Shown here in pieces: positions 7,993 to 17,713 of a stretch of DNA of 64,000 nt (within the stretch, counting starts at the first letter, position 1; each line of letters opens with the position of its first letter). Under the pieces are notes generated by a model. It was not told the origin of the DNA. It saw only the letters and a list, made by a program, of their open reading frames with translations, and ran no database searches. This DNA comes from Actinomycetota bacterium (GTDB lineage: Bacteria; Actinomycetota; Geothermincolia; Geothermincolales; RBG-13-55-18), in the NCBI GenBank assembly GCA_028697145.1, contig JAQVFR010000002.1, forward strand, positions 87,394-151,393, read 5' to 3'. A program made the translations under genes and the position numbers.

Positions 7993-8550
7993 ATGGATAG
8001 AGAAGAAGCCCTGAAGCTGTTGCATGGCAACCTTCAGGCGGAAAACCTGCTCAAGCACTGTTACGCTACGGAGGCCGTGATGCGGCGGCTGGCGCGGGAG
8101 AGGGGCGAGGACGAGGAGCTGTGGGGGCTCACGGGGCTGCTGCATGACCTTGACCTCGAGACGTGCGGAAACGACATGGCCGTGCACGCCGAAACCGCCG
8201 CGCGCATGCTGGAGGAACGGGGCGCGCCCGCGGAGATGGTGGACGCGGTGCGCATGCACAACGCCGAGGGGCTGGGGCTGGCCGAGAGGTCAACCGTCCT
8301 CCAGCACGCCCTGGCTTCCGCCGAGACGGTGACCGGTTTCATCGTCGCCGCCGCCCTGGTGCGCCCGGACAAGAAGCTGGAGGGGGTGAAGGTGAGTTCC
8401 CTGCGCAAGAGGATGAAGGAGAAGGCCTTCGCCCGGGGAGCGCGCCGGGAGGTCATCGCCGAATGCGAGCAGGCCGGCTTCGAGCTGGACGGGTTCCTGG
8501 CCCTGGCCCTGGAAGCCATGCAGGGTATCTCGGACGACCTCGGCCTCTAG
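7993..8550 (+). CDS. HD-domain phosphohydrolase
   Basis: A 185-residue HD-superfamily protein, expected to be a metal-dependent phosphohydrolase acting on a nucleotide or similar phosphoester. The metal site is suggested by His22 (KHCYATE), the His51-Asp52 pair in LLHDLDLE, and later histidines in VHAETA and MHNAEG. The ATG at 7993 has AAGGAGGG eight bases upstream; an earlier in-frame ATG at 7909 has no such site. The gene is divergent from the transporter and its stop shares the tetranucleotide CTAG with the stop of ispF on the other strand. The substrate is unknown. Confidence 0.85.
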   Translation: MDREEALKLLHGNLQAENLLKHCYATEAVMRRLARERGEDEELWGLTGLLHDLDLETCGNDMAVHAETAARMLEERGAPAEMVDAVRMHNAEGLGLAERSTVLQHALASAETVTGFIVAAALVRPDKKLEGVKVSSLRKRMKEKAFARGARREVIAECEQAGFELDGFLALALEAMQGISDDLGL

Positions 8551-9026
8551 TCGGTTTCGAGGAGGACGGTGGCGATGGCGGCGATGCCCTCGCCGCGCCC
8601 GGTGAAGCCCATGCCCTCCGTGGTCGTGGCCTTAACCGCCACCCGTGCGGCGTCTATTCTCATGGTTTTCGCGATTCTCTCACGCATGAGGTCGATATAG
8701 GGCGACAGGCGCGGTTCCTGGGCCACCACGACGCAGTCGGCGTTGACCACCCGGTATCCCTTGTCCCGCAATATCCCCGCCACCTCCTCGAGGAGAACGA
8801 GACTGGAAATGCCGCTATATGCGGGATCTGTATCGGGGAAATGGGTGCCGATGTCCGTATCGCCGCAAGCCCCGAGCATGGCGTCCATGAGGGCGTGCAC
8901 GAGCACGTCCGCGTCGGAATGGCCCTCCAGGCCACGCTGGTGCGTGACCTCCACGCCTCCCAGGATAAGCTTCCTCCCCGCCGCGAAGGCGTGGGCATCA
9001 AATCCCAGTCCCACCCGGTTCTGCAA
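8547..9026 (-). CDS. ispF: 2-C-methyl-D-erythritol 2,4-cyclodiphosphate synthase
   Basis: A 159-residue IspF, which cyclises CDP-methylerythritol phosphate with loss of CMP in the MEP isoprenoid pathway. The zinc ligands Asp10, His12 (GFDAHAF) and His44 (in DVLVHALMDAMLG) are present, as are HSDAD and the C-terminal ATTTEGMGFTGRGEG stretch. The gene overlaps ispD upstream by 29 nt and so is probably translationally coupled to it. The length matches the family. Confidence 0.96.
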   Translation of the reverse strand: MQNRVGLGFDAHAFAAGRKLILGGVEVTHQRGLEGHSDADVLVHALMDAMLGACGDTDIGTHFPDTDPAYSGISSLVLLEEVAGILRDKGYRVVNADCVVVAQEPRLSPYIDLMRERIAKTMRIDAARVAVKATTTEGMGFTGRGEGIAAIATVLLETD

Positions 9027-9723
9027 CGTCCAGACCTCCCTTGTCCAGCAGGGCTTCCGCCAGGATGAGGTCGCTGGCGTAGGTTATCTTCAGGTTGGTC
9101 AACTCCCCCTCCACCACCCTCACGCGATAGCGGTATCTTTCCAGCAACGCTGCGTCGTCCGTCGCCCATACCCCCTCCCGGTAGGCGCGCTCGTGGGCAT
9201 CGAGCAGGGCCTCGGAACGGAAACACTGCGGGGTCTGCACCGCCCACAAGCGCTGCCGGTCGGGGGTCCTTATCACCCAGCCCCCCTCGACCTCCTTCAC
9301 CGTGTCCACGACCGGTATGGCGGATATGATCCCCTCGCAGTTGCAATCCTCCAGGGCCTTCATGGCGCGGCGGAACAGCGCCGGGGTGGCGAGCGGCCGG
9401 GCGCCGTCGTGCACGATGACGATGCCGGGATGGGAGGAAAGGGCGCGCAGTGCCCTGAACACGGATTCCTGCCTGCGCTCTCCGCCCTCGACCACGCTGA
9501 TCGCCTTGCCCTGCCCGAAGGGGATTATCTCGCTCGCGGCCCGCCCGACATGATCGGGGTTGACCACCAGCACGATCTCCTCTACCTCGGGGACGGCAGC
9601 GACGTTCAGGAGCGAGCGCGCCAGCACCGGCACGCCGGACAGGGCGAGGAACTGTTTGCCTTGCTTGATTCCCAGCCTCTCCCCGCGTCCAGCGCCGGCT
9701 ATGATGGCGGCTGCTTTCGCCAT
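8998..9723 (-). CDS. ispD: 2-C-methyl-D-erythritol 4-phosphate cytidylyltransferase
   Basis: A 241-residue IspD that transfers CMP from CTP to methylerythritol 4-phosphate, the step two before IspF in the MEP pathway. The N-terminal nucleotide loop is GAGRGERLG (residues 10-18) followed by KQGKQF. VHDGARPL and WATDDAALLE are the other family motifs. I use the ATG at 9723, which has AGGAG eight bases upstream; a GTG at 9729 would be too close to it. The gene follows the PIN-TRAM gene with only a few bases between, forming one operon with ispF. Confidence 0.96.
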   Translation of the reverse strand: MAKAAAIIAGAGRGERLGIKQGKQFLALSGVPVLARSLLNVAAVPEVEEIVLVVNPDHVGRAASEIIPFGQGKAISVVEGGERRQESVFRALRALSSHPGIVIVHDGARPLATPALFRRAMKALEDCNCEGIISAIPVVDTVKEVEGGWVIRTPDRQRLWAVQTPQCFRSEALLDAHERAYREGVWATDDAALLERYRYRVRVVEGELTNLKITYASDLILAEALLDKGGLDVAEPGGTGI

Positions 9724-9725
9724 GC

Positions 9726-10811
9726 TCACCTCTCCTTGAGGGTGGCGAAGATCATCCTCCCCGCCGGGGTCTGCAGAATGCTGGTCACCAGTGTTTCCAC
9801 TTCGCGGCCGATGAGTCTCTTGCCCCCCTCGACCACGACCATGGTGCCGTCATCCAGGTAGCCCACGCCCTGGCCGGACTCCTTACCCTCCTTGAGCAGG
9901 GTGAGGGTTATGGATTCCCCCGGGAGCACTACCGGCTTGAGCGAGTTCGCCAGCTCGTTGATGTTGAGCACCCGTACGCCCTGGAGTTCTGCGATCTTGT
10001 TGAGGTTGAAATCGTTGGTCATCACCGGCAGGTTTAATGCCTTGGCCAGCGCGACCAGCTTGGAATCGACCGCCGCGAGCTCGGGAAAATCCAGTTCCTC
10101 TATGCGCACCTCCACCCGGTCCTGCCTCTGCAGGGCGTTGAGGACGTCGAGGCCGCGCCTGCCGCGATTGCGCTTGAGCGGGTCCTCGGAATCGGCGATA
10201 CTCTGCAGCTCGTTGAGGACGAAGCGCGGGACGACCAGCTCGCCCTCGAGGAAACCTGAAAAGCAGATATCGCTGATGCGCCCGTCGATGATCACGCTGG
10301 TATCCAGTATGCGGGATGCCGCGCCGCCGCCGGAGTCGTCGGCCTTCTCGCCGTGGCGAGAGCGGGAAGGGCTGAAGAAATTGAGCAGGTCGTCTTTCTT
10401 CTGCACCGCGATCACGTACCCTATGACCCCGCAGATGGTGTATACGATGAGGGCGAACGTCCAGCCCCAGTCCGACACCCAGCCCCAATTGATGCGGAAC
10501 AGGATCACCGAGGGGAGAAAGGCGATGAGAAACCCGGCGATTATGCCGATTACGCCCATGAGAATATCGGTGCCGGGGACATCCTGGATAGCGTGCTGGA
10601 AACGGTTGAGGAGCTTCGCCGCGTACCTTCCCGCGGCTCCCCCTATGACGAAACCCAGACCCACGCACACGAATATGGAGATGATAAAGCCGATAATATA
10701 ATAGGCTGGGTCATATTCCGCCAGGTACGTTTCCTTGAGCAGCTCTCCCAGTGCATACCCCCCGACTCCTCCCAGTATCATGAAGATGAATCGGACGAGC
10801 AGGACAACCAT
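9726..10811 (-). CDS. Membrane-anchored PIN/TRAM-domain protein (YacL family)
   Basis: A 361-residue protein with four predicted N-terminal membrane segments (about residues 5-20, 37-60, 83-105, 117-136), a PIN nuclease-like domain from residue 167 with Asp170 and Asp176 in ILDTSVIIDGRI, and a C-terminal TRAM domain from about residue 285. The same architecture occurs next to ispD and carD in many Gram-positives. It probably binds RNA at the membrane; nuclease activity is not shown. The nearest AGGAGG lies about 14 bases before the ATG, which is long. Confidence 0.88.
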   Translation of the reverse strand: MVVLLVRFIFMILGGVGGYALGELLKETYLAEYDPAYYIIGFIISIFVCVGLGFVIGGAAGRYAAKLLNRFQHAIQDVPGTDILMGVIGIIAGFLIAFLPSVILFRINWGWVSDWGWTFALIVYTICGVIGYVIAVQKKDDLLNFFSPSRSRHGEKADDSGGGAASRILDTSVIIDGRISDICFSGFLEGELVVPRFVLNELQSIADSEDPLKRNRGRRGLDVLNALQRQDRVEVRIEELDFPELAAVDSKLVALAKALNLPVMTNDFNLNKIAELQGVRVLNINELANSLKPVVLPGESITLTLLKEGKESGQGVGYLDDGTMVVVEGGKRLIGREVETLVTSILQTPAGRMIFATLKER

Positions 10812-10912
10812 TTGAACCCTGTTTACCTCCTGATTGGAGCAACCCTCCTTTCTCGTTATTTCCCCCGGGGAGATGATAAGAATGATAACCCGGTGGATTC
10901 AAAATAATAATA

Positions 10913-11398
10913 TCAGGACGAAGAGGAAAAAACCTCCTCGATCATGCGCATGGCCTCCTCCACCTCAACATCGACCGCGTACATCAGCTCGCTGGCCAGT
11001 ATGTCGCGTGCCTGTCCCAGCATGCGTTTCTCTCCCGACGAAAGTCCCTTTTCCATGTCCCTCAGGGTGAGGTTTCTCACAACCTCGGCGACCTCGAATA
11101 TGTCTCCGCTGCGGAGCTTATCCCGGTTCTTCTTGTAGCGGTGGTTCCAGTTCGATGGCATCGGGCTCTGCTTCTCCGCCAGGACGCAGAGGACTTTTTC
11201 GACTTCCTCCCTGTCTATTACGTTGCGGAGGCCTACCTGGAGGGAATTATCCGCGGGCACCATCACCTTGAGATTTCCCTGGCACATGCGCAGGATAAAG
11301 TATTTCTTCACTTCTCCGTCCATGTCCTTTTCGGAAATGCCCTCGATCACACCCGCTCCATGGTGAGGATATACCACGACGTCTCCAACACAAAACAT
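10913..11398 (-). CDS. carD: CarD-family RNA polymerase-binding regulator
   Basis: A 161-residue CarD, which binds the RNA polymerase beta subunit and stabilises open promoter complexes, especially at rRNA promoters. The N-terminal RNAP-interaction domain begins MFCVGDVVVYPHHGAGVI, and the C-terminal helical DNA-binding part has PSNWNHRYKKNRDKL with the tryptophan that wedges the open bubble. I prefer the ATG at 11398, eight bases after AGAGG, over a GTG at 11407. It is followed by the PIN-TRAM, ispD and ispF genes in the same direction. Confidence 0.94.
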   Translation of the reverse strand: MFCVGDVVVYPHHGAGVIEGISEKDMDGEVKKYFILRMCQGNLKVMVPADNSLQVGLRNVIDREEVEKVLCVLAEKQSPMPSNWNHRYKKNRDKLRSGDIFEVAEVVRNLTLRDMEKGLSSGEKRMLGQARDILASELMYAVDVEVEEAMRMIEEVFSSSS

Positions 11399-11418
11399 CC
11401 CCATCACCTCTCATACCC

Positions 11419-11440
11419 GAGAGGGTCTCCATGCCCTCTC
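11419..11440 (-). other. Hairpin in the carD 5' leader
   Basis: GAGAGGG (11419-11425) and CCCTCTC (11434-11440) form a perfect 7-bp stem with an 8-nt loop about 20 nt before the carD start codon. There is no T-run, so it is not a terminator. It may affect carD translation or stability. Confidence 0.4.
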
Positions 11441-11587
11441 CCGTAGAAGTAAAATATTTCTAATAGATCAGGGTGGTTATGCGTGAGGCTTTATCTCACC
11501 AGGCCACTGCTGACATATAAAATTGACGGTTTTACCCGCAATAACTTCCATTCTCCCGGGGAATGTTGCCTGTCTTTATACATGAGC

Positions 11588-11983
11588 TCAAGTAAGGCTA
11601 TAGACTCCGAGGGTATTGATGCGGTCGTTCTCCCTTTCCAGCACGTTCTTCAGGTCCAAACCGAGCAGGCAGCAGGTGGCGGCGAGATAGAAGATGGCGT
11701 TCCCCAGCTCCGTCTCTATCACGTCGGCGCAGTTAGGGCAGAGCTCTCCCTCGATATGGCTCTTGACATAATGCGCTACCTGGGAGATATTGACATCTTC
11801 TGGGATTTCCTGCTTGCTGGCCTCAACGGTCAGGCATCCACAACTGGTAACCGTTTTGGCCAGGGCCCGGTTGACCCTCGTGGCGGCGTCCTGGAGTTTG
11901 GTCATAACGTCGAGAATACTGCGATTGCGCACGAGATACTCGGAGACCGTTCTCTGAAATTCCGCGCAATCCGCTTCCCGCAT
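11588..11983 (-). CDS. Small cysteine-rich protein, possible MazG-like fold
   Basis: A 131-residue protein that I do not recognise firmly. The C-terminal part (TELGNAIFYLAATCCLLGLD) resembles the helical pattern of MazG/all-alpha NTP pyrophosphohydrolases, with Glu and Asp residues that could hold magnesium. It has CGC at 48-50, CPNC at 82-85 and a Cys pair at 104-105, suggesting a metal or redox site. It has a clear GGAGG eight bases before its ATG and its own strong promoter at 12016-12045. It lies alone between disA and carD on the minus strand. Confidence 0.65.
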   Translation of the reverse strand: MREADCAEFQRTVSEYLVRNRSILDVMTKLQDAATRVNRALAKTVTSCGCLTVEASKQEIPEDVNISQVAHYVKSHIEGELCPNCADVIETELGNAIFYLAATCCLLGLDLKNVLERENDRINTLGVYSLT

Positions 11984-12015
11984 GTCTATTACCTCCGTCC
12001 CTACTGACTAGATTC

Positions 12016-12045
12016 ATTATAGGTTCGGCTTTTCGGGGGTGTCAA
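12016..12045 (-). promoter_or_regulatory. Near-consensus promoter of the MazG-like gene
   Basis: On the minus strand TTGACA (12045-12040) and TATAAT (12021-12016), both perfect, are separated by 18 nt. The predicted start is near 12009, about 25 nt before the start codon. This is the best match to a sigma-70-type promoter in the window. Confidence 0.8.
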
Positions 12046-12147
12046 ACGCGCAGCGGCCTCCGCCCCGTACGCATGTTGTACATATACCAGAATATGGTTA
12101 GATTTAGAGAGGTGAGCGGCGCCCCGCGCGAGGACGGGGACCTCGCG

Positions 12148-13224
12148 CTACATGTACCTCTCCACCAGGGATGACTCGGCGATATGCCGCAGCCCCTCCT
12201 TGATGGCCTTGGCGCGTATCTTGCCGATCCCTTCGACTTCGTCTAGCATCTTATCCGAGGCATGCATGATGTTCTGCATCGTCTTGAAGTTCTTCACCAG
12301 TTTCTCCACCACGGACGCCGGCAGGCGGGGTATGCGCTCCAGGATGCGATAGCCGCGCGAGGAGAGCTGGCGGTCGAGTTCGTCATGTGCGCCCGAATAT
12401 CCGAGGGCTTGCGCGACGTTGGTCAGCTGGAGGAGCTCCTCATCGCTGAGACGCGCCAGGCTGCGCTCCACCGCTTCCACGGATTTTCCCCTCTCCTCCA
12501 CGCGATAGTCCCGGATCACGTTCCGTTTCTCGCGCTCGACCCCGGACATCAATTCCTCCATCTGGAGCTCTATGAGGCGGCCTTCCGTGCCCAGCTCCGC
12601 CAGGTAGACCCTGACCTCGTCCGCAATCCTCTGCATCATCTCGGCCCTCTGCAGCACGCTCACCACATCCTGCAGGCTGACCAGGTCCTCGAACTCGAGG
12701 GCGCTCAGGGTGGCCGAGACCTGGTCCAGGCGCATCTTGTACTTCTCCACCGTCTGCAGGGCCTGGCTGGACTTGCTGATGAGCACGCGCACGGAGAGGA
12801 TGACGTGTCGCCAGTCGTCCTTGTACATGGTGACCCTGGTCATGCGCTCCGACACCGCTATGACCAGCTTGCCGGTCTGCCGCGCCACCCTTTCCGCCGT
12901 GCGGTGGCGCGTGCCGCTCTCCGACGTCAGCACCGAGGGATCGGGCACGAGATGGGCGTTGGCATATCTTATCCTGGTCAGGTCCTCGTCCAGGACCACC
13001 GCACCGTCCATCTTGGAGACCTGGAAGAGGTTGGCGGCGGAGAACTCCCAGTTCAACTCGACCCCGCCGTTGACGATCTTCAGAACGTCATCGTTGTCTC
13101 CCACTACGATGAGCGCGCCCAGGCGGGAGGCCATGAGGCGGGCGATGGCTTCACGCAGCTCCGTCCCCGGAGCTACGAGCCGGATCACTTCCAGGTAATC
13201 CTTGTCCCTTTGAGGATCATCCAT
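12148..13224 (-). CDS. disA: Diadenylate cyclase DisA
   Basis: A 358-residue DisA, which makes c-di-AMP from two ATP while scanning DNA for branched structures. The cyclase motifs DGA (residues 73-75) and RHR (106-108) are intact. The C-terminal half holds the helix-hairpin-helix DNA-binding segment (VEGIGKIRAKAIKEGL). The ATG at 13224 gives the usual DisA length; the frame is open to an ATG at 13320, which would add 32 residues, and neither has a strong ribosome site. It follows radA, the usual partner that regulates DisA. Confidence 0.95.
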   Translation of the reverse strand: MDDPQRDKDYLEVIRLVAPGTELREAIARLMASRLGALIVVGDNDDVLKIVNGGVELNWEFSAANLFQVSKMDGAVVLDEDLTRIRYANAHLVPDPSVLTSESGTRHRTAERVARQTGKLVIAVSERMTRVTMYKDDWRHVILSVRVLISKSSQALQTVEKYKMRLDQVSATLSALEFEDLVSLQDVVSVLQRAEMMQRIADEVRVYLAELGTEGRLIELQMEELMSGVEREKRNVIRDYRVEERGKSVEAVERSLARLSDEELLQLTNVAQALGYSGAHDELDRQLSSRGYRILERIPRLPASVVEKLVKNFKTMQNIMHASDKMLDEVEGIGKIRAKAIKEGLRHIAESSLVERYM

Positions 13225-13422
13225 ACTCAGGCGCTTTCTCTGCTGCAGGCTCGTACTTTCCAATTGTTGCCCTGGCCCCCTAATCATAAACAATGAGCGC
13301 TTGCCCTTGCCAGTTCCCATACCAGTTCAAGTATGTGAGGTGTCCACCATGCTCGAGGACCTGCGCAGACCGGCCAGGGAGAAGCGTCCTCCCGTGTATG
13401 CGCTCGCGCCGTCGGCGAGGGC

Positions 13423-14772
13423 TCAGGCCATGCCCAGGCGTTCCAGAGCCCGGCCCACGTCGCGGACCTGCACCAGCTCCAACCCGGGATGCTTTGCCTG
13501 GGGTTTCGACTTGTCGGACAGCATCAGCGACTTGTACCCCAACCGCGATGCCTCCCTTGCCCTCTCCCCGACCCTTGAAACCGGCCGTACCTCTCCGGTG
13601 AGGCTGACCTCGCCCAGGAAAACCATTTCGGGGGAGATGGTCCTGTCCAGGCGCGAGGACGCGATGGCCATGCACACCCCGAGGTCGAGGGCGGGCTCGC
13701 TCACCTTGAGGCCGCCGCATATGCCCACGTAAACGTCCCGGTCCGAGAGTCGTATCCTCGCCTTGCGCTCCAGGACGGCCACGTCTATGGCCAGCCTCCT
13801 GTGGTCCATTCCCGTGGAGACGCGCTTGGGGGTGGGAAGGTGGGAGGGCACGACCAGTGCCTGCACCTCCACCAGCAGGGGGCGGCGGCCCTCCATGATC
13901 ACCACCGTCGCCGTGCCGGACACCGCCTCCTCGCGGCTGTCGGCGAAGAGGTGGGACGGGTCCTCCACCTCGCGCAATCCCTGGCCGGTCATCTCGAAGA
14001 TCCCCAGTTCGCTCACGGAGCCGAAACGGTTCTTCACCGCCCGCAGTATGCGCAGGGAATCGAAGCGCTCTCCCTCGAAATAGAGCACGCAGTCCACCAT
14101 GTGCTCGACCGTCCTGGGCCCGGCCAGCATCCCCTCCTTGGTCACGTGACCGACCAGGAATACGGCGGCATCGATCTCCTTGGCCAGGGACTGCATGCGC
14201 GAAACGCATTCGCGCAGCTGGTTGACGCCTCCCGGGGACGAGTCGAGTTCGGGGCTGCGCATGGTCTGGATGGAGTCGATGATCATCACCTGCGGCGCCA
14301 GTTGCCTGGCGGCCTCCAGCACCGCCCCGAGATCGGTTTCGCACAGCAGGTAGAGACCGGGGTCGAGCGCCCCGGTGCGGCGGGCGCGAGTTCCGATCTG
14401 GGCGGCGGATTCCTCCCCGCTCACCAGCATCACCCTTGCCCCCCTCCCCGTAAGCGCGGCGGCGGCCTGAAGGAGCAGGGTGGATTTGCCGATTCCCGGT
14501 TCTCCTCCCAGCAGCACCAGGGACGCGGGCACCACCCCCCCGCCCAGGACGCGGTCCAGCTCTCCGATGCCCGTGACGATGCGGGGCCCTTCCTCCTCGA
14601 CGCTGCTCAGCAGCAGCGGCTCGGCCCGGGTGCCCGAGCTCTCGCTGCGGGGGGTCTCCTTCCTTTCCTCGCGCATGGTGCCGAAGCTGCCGCAGGCGGG
14701 GCAGCGCCCCAGCCACTGCACCGAGGCCTCCCCACATTCCTCGCACACGTAATGAGACCGCTCCGCCTTCAA
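13423..14772 (-). CDS. radA: DNA repair protein RadA
   Basis: A 449-residue RadA/Sms recombination ATPase that promotes branch migration. It has the N-terminal zinc finger (Cys10, Cys13, Cys24, Cys27), a RecA-like core with Walker A GGEPGIGKST at 89-98, the RadA motif KNRFG, and a C-terminal Lon-protease-like domain. The start codon is TTG, with GAGGTG five bases upstream. It precedes disA by about 200 nt and follows clpC, an order common in Gram-positive bacteria. Confidence 0.96.
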   Translation of the reverse strand: MKAERSHYVCEECGEASVQWLGRCPACGSFGTMREERKETPRSESSGTRAEPLLLSSVEEEGPRIVTGIGELDRVLGGGVVPASLVLLGGEPGIGKSTLLLQAAAALTGRGARVMLVSGEESAAQIGTRARRTGALDPGLYLLCETDLGAVLEAARQLAPQVMIIDSIQTMRSPELDSSPGGVNQLRECVSRMQSLAKEIDAAVFLVGHVTKEGMLAGPRTVEHMVDCVLYFEGERFDSLRILRAVKNRFGSVSELGIFEMTGQGLREVEDPSHLFADSREEAVSGTATVVIMEGRRPLLVEVQALVVPSHLPTPKRVSTGMDHRRLAIDVAVLERKARIRLSDRDVYVGICGGLKVSEPALDLGVCMAIASSRLDRTISPEMVFLGEVSLTGEVRPVSRVGERAREASRLGYKSLMLSDKSKPQAKHPGLELVQVRDVGRALERLGMA

Positions 14773-15241
14773 CGACGCACCTCACCTGAAGAGATTCCGG
14801 ACTTCACCGTCGTAGTGATTATACTTCCCCCCACCGTCAGGCGGGGAAGGCCTGGGTGCCGGATGTGGGGTGACCTCCCGCCCGGGGCGTTGGAGGGGGA
14901 CGGGTCTTGGATTCCGCTCTCTTCAGCCGTTGATCGTGCATGCGGGTACGAGCCGAAGCTGGGCGCTTTCCCGGACGGAAAGCCTTAAGGGGGCAAGCTC
15001 AATCCCGCGAGAAATCCTTCTCCAACCTGGCCTTGACATCCCCCGACAGCTTCCTTTCCGCCGCCATCTCTCTTCCGGCATCCTCCACCGGCGGGCAAGG
15101 TGCTCGGAGGAGCCTCGGGCGACGACGACCAGCCTTGCTGCCGGGCTCCTGCGGAAGCGAGACCGTTACCCGGAGGGCCCGGGCCTCCGAGGGCCGCATG
15201 CCCCGGGCCCAGGCGGGAAGAACACTGGCAGATCAGGCCTT
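14773..15241. other. 469-nt intergenic region between clpC and radA
   Basis: No convincing gene is visible. On the minus strand TATAAT at 14823-14818 is a likely -10 for radA. A 22-codon ORF (15067-14999, beginning MAAERKLSGDVK) has a purine-rich GGAAGAGAG before its ATG and could be a tiny gene or chance. The clpC-proximal end holds the GC-rich inverted repeat listed separately. Confidence 0.45.
15175..15210 (-). terminator. GC-rich inverted repeat downstream of clpC
   Basis: GGGCCCGGG (15175-15183) and CCCGGGCCC (15202-15210) form a 9-bp stem with an 18-nt loop, about 30 nt after the clpC stop on the minus strand. It has no T-run, so it is at best a weak or Rho-assisted terminator or an RNA-stability element. 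Confidence 0.4.
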
Positions 15242-17713
15242 CTAAGTCGTCTGCAAGAGGTCGGCGCCGCTCTCGGGCGCCTCCACCCTCTCGAAGGTGA
15301 TGCTTCCCTCACGGTCGGTGGCGATGAGGATGGTCGAGCCCGGCAGGTATTCCTTGAGCAGCACCTTCTCCGAGAGGGGATCTTCGATGAGCTTCTGGAT
15401 GGCGCGGCGCAGGGGCCTCGCGCCGTATACCGGGTCGTACCCCTCCTTGACCAGCGCCTCCTTGGCATCGTCCGAGAGGATGATCTCGATCTCCTGCTCG
15501 GCCAGTTGGTCCTTCACCCGCTTCATGAGCAGGTCCACGATCTGCTTGATCTCGTCGTGGCTCAGCTCGTGGAAGACGATGACGTCGTCGATGCGGTTGA
15601 GCAACTCCGGGCGGAAGGTCTTCTTCAGCTCCGAGAGCACCTGGTCCTTCATCTTGGCGTAATCCATGCCCCCCTCCTTCCTGGCGGTGAAGCCGAGGGA
15701 GGTCCCCTTGCTGATGTCCCGCGCTCCCAGGTTGGAGGTCATGATGACGATGGTGTTGCGGAAATCGACCTTGTGGCCCTGGGAATCGGTGAGGCGCCCG
15801 TCCTCCAGGATCTGCAGCAGCATGTTGAAGGCGTCGGGGTGGGCTTTCTCGATCTCATCCAGGAGCACCACGCTGAAGGGTTTGCGGCGCACCGCCTCGG
15901 TAAGCTGGCCGCCCTCCTCGTATCCCACGTAGCCGGGCGGCGAGCCCACCAGCCGCGACACGGCGTGCTTCTCCATGTACTCGGACATGTCGATCTGGAT
16001 GAGGGCCGACTCGTCCCCGAAGAGGAATTCCGCCAGGGTCCGCGCCAGCTCCGTCTTGCCCACGCCGGACGGCCCCAGGAAGATGAACGAGCCGCCGGGG
16101 CGCTTGGGGTCCTTGAGCCCGGCACGGGTGCGCCGGATGGAACGCGATACCGCGACGACCGCCTCGTCCTGGCCCACCACGCGCTCGTGCAGGGCGTCCT
16201 CCATGCGCAGGAGCTTGCTGCTCTCCTCCTCGGTGAGCTGGCTCACCGGGATGCCCGTCCAGGAGGAGAGGATATCGGCGATGTCGTCGTCGGTGACCTG
16301 CAGCTGGTGCGAGCCGAAGGGTATCTTCCAGTCCTCCTCCAGCTGCTCCATCTCGCTGAGTATCTCCTTTTCCTTGTCCCTGAGGCCGGCGGCCTTCTCG
16401 AACTCCTGGCCGGCTATCGCGGCCTGCTTCTCCTGGCGTATCTGCTGGAGCCTTTCCTCCAGGTCGCGGAAGTCGGGCGGGGCGGTCATGGCGTGGATGC
16501 GCAGCCGCGAGGCCGCCTCGTCGATGAGGTCGATGGCCTTATCCGGCAGGAAGCGGTCGGAGATGTAGCGTCCGGCCAGCCTGGCCGCCGCCACCAGTGC
16601 CTCGTCGGTTATGGCCACGCGGTGGTGCGCCTCGTAACGGTCACGCAGGCCCTTCAATATGTCTATGGTATGGTCCACCGTGGGCTCCTCCACCAGTACG
16701 GGCTGGAACCGCCTCTCCAGGGCCGCGTCCTTCTCGAGGTGTTTGCGGTACTCGTCCAGGGTGGTGGCGCCTATGGTCTGCAGCTCGCCGCGGGCGAGGG
16801 CCGGCTTGAGGATGGAGGCGGCGTCGATGGCTCCCTCCGCCGCTCCGGCGCCCACCAGGTTATGCAGCTCGTCGATGAAGAGGATGATGTCCCCGCGGCT
16901 GCGTATCTCCTTCACCACCTTCTTCAGGCGCTCCTCGAAATCGCCGCGGTAGCGCGAGCCGGCCACCAGGGCCCCCAGGTCCAGGGTGTAGAGCTGCTTG
17001 CCACTCAGCATATGGGGGACCTCGTTGTTCACGATCTTCTGGGCGAAGCCCTCGACCACCGCCGTTTTGCCCACCCCGGGCTCGCCGATGAGCACGGGGT
17101 TGTTCTTGGTGCGGCGGGCCAGGACCTGCATGACCCTCTCGATCTCCTTGTCCCTGCCGATGACCGGGTCGAGCTTGTTCTGGCCGGCGAGCTGCGTGAG
17201 GTTGCGACCGAACTGGTCCAGGAGCAGGTTGCCCTGGGCCGGGGCCTCCCCCGCTTGGGCCACTTCCTTGGTTCCCGCGGCGCCGGTGAGGAGCTGGACC
17301 ACCTGGTTGCGCACTCGGTCCAGGTCCGCTCCCAGCTTGGTAAGCACCTGGGCGGCGACTCCCTCGCCCTCGCGGATGAGCCCCAGGAGGATGTGCTCGG
17401 TCCCGATGTAGTTGTGCCCCAACTGCAGGGCCTCGCGCAGGGAGAGCTCGAGCACCTTCTTGGCCCGCGGAGTGAAGGGGATGTGGCCGGTGGGGGCCGA
17501 GCTGCCCCGCCCGATGATCTCCTCCACCTGGTTGCGCACCGCCTCCAGGCTTATGTTCATGGACTCCAGGGCCTTGGCGGCGACGCCCTCGCCCTCCTGG
17601 ATCAACCCCAGCAGGAGGTGCTCCGTCCCGATATAGTTATGATTGAGCATGCGGGCTTCTTCCTGGGCGAGCACTACCACCCTGCGAGCCCGGTCGGAAA
17701 ACCTTTGAAACAA
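15242..17713 (-). CDS. clpC: ATP-dependent Clp protease ATPase subunit ClpC
   Basis: An 823-residue ClpC unfoldase that feeds proteins to ClpP. Two N-terminal Clp repeats (residues 1-70 and 78-145) are followed by AAA domain 1 with Walker A GEPGVGKT at 210-217, a short middle coiled-coil with a UVR-like segment near 420-450, and AAA domain 2 with [11 protein letters not shown] near residue 555. The start codon is TTG with GGAGG seven bases upstream. It has its own promoter at 17747-17775. Length and order match actinobacterial and Firmicute ClpC. Confidence 0.96.
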   Translation of the reverse strand: MFQRFSDRARRVVVLAQEEARMLNHNYIGTEHLLLGLIQEGEGVAAKALESMNISLEAVRNQVEEIIGRGSSAPTGHIPFTPRAKKVLELSLREALQLGHNYIGTEHILLGLIREGEGVAAQVLTKLGADLDRVRNQVVQLLTGAAGTKEVAQAGEAPAQGNLLLDQFGRNLTQLAGQNKLDPVIGRDKEIERVMQVLARRTKNNPVLIGEPGVGKTAVVEGFAQKIVNNEVPHMLSGKQLYTLDLGALVAGSRYRGDFEERLKKVVKEIRSRGDIILFIDELHNLVGAGAAEGAIDAASILKPALARGELQTIGATTLDEYRKHLEKDAALERRFQPVLVEEPTVDHTIDILKGLRDRYEAHHRVAITDEALVAAARLAGRYISDRFLPDKAIDLIDEAASRLRIHAMTAPPDFRDLEERLQQIRQEKQAAIAGQEFEKAAGLRDKEKEILSEMEQLEEDWKIPFGSHQLQVTDDDIADILSSWTGIPVSQLTEEESSKLLRMEDALHERVVGQDEAVVAVSRSIRRTRAGLKDPKRPGGSFIFLGPSGVGKTELARTLAEFLFGDESALIQIDMSEYMEKHAVSRLVGSPPGYVGYEEGGQLTEAVRRKPFSVVLLDEIEKAHPDAFNMLLQILEDGRLTDSQGHKVDFRNTIVIMTSNLGARDISKGTSLGFTARKEGGMDYAKMKDQVLSELKKTFRPELLNRIDDVIVFHELSHDEIKQIVDLLMKRVKDQLAEQEIEIILSDDAKEALVKEGYDPVYGARPLRRAIQKLIEDPLSEKVLLKEYLPGSTILIATDREGSITFERVEAPESGADLLQTT

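Noticed and set aside
13280-14785. A 501-codon frame overlapping radA on the same strand
   Set aside because: An out-of-frame shadow rich in Gly, Arg and Pro; radA motifs are all in the other frame.
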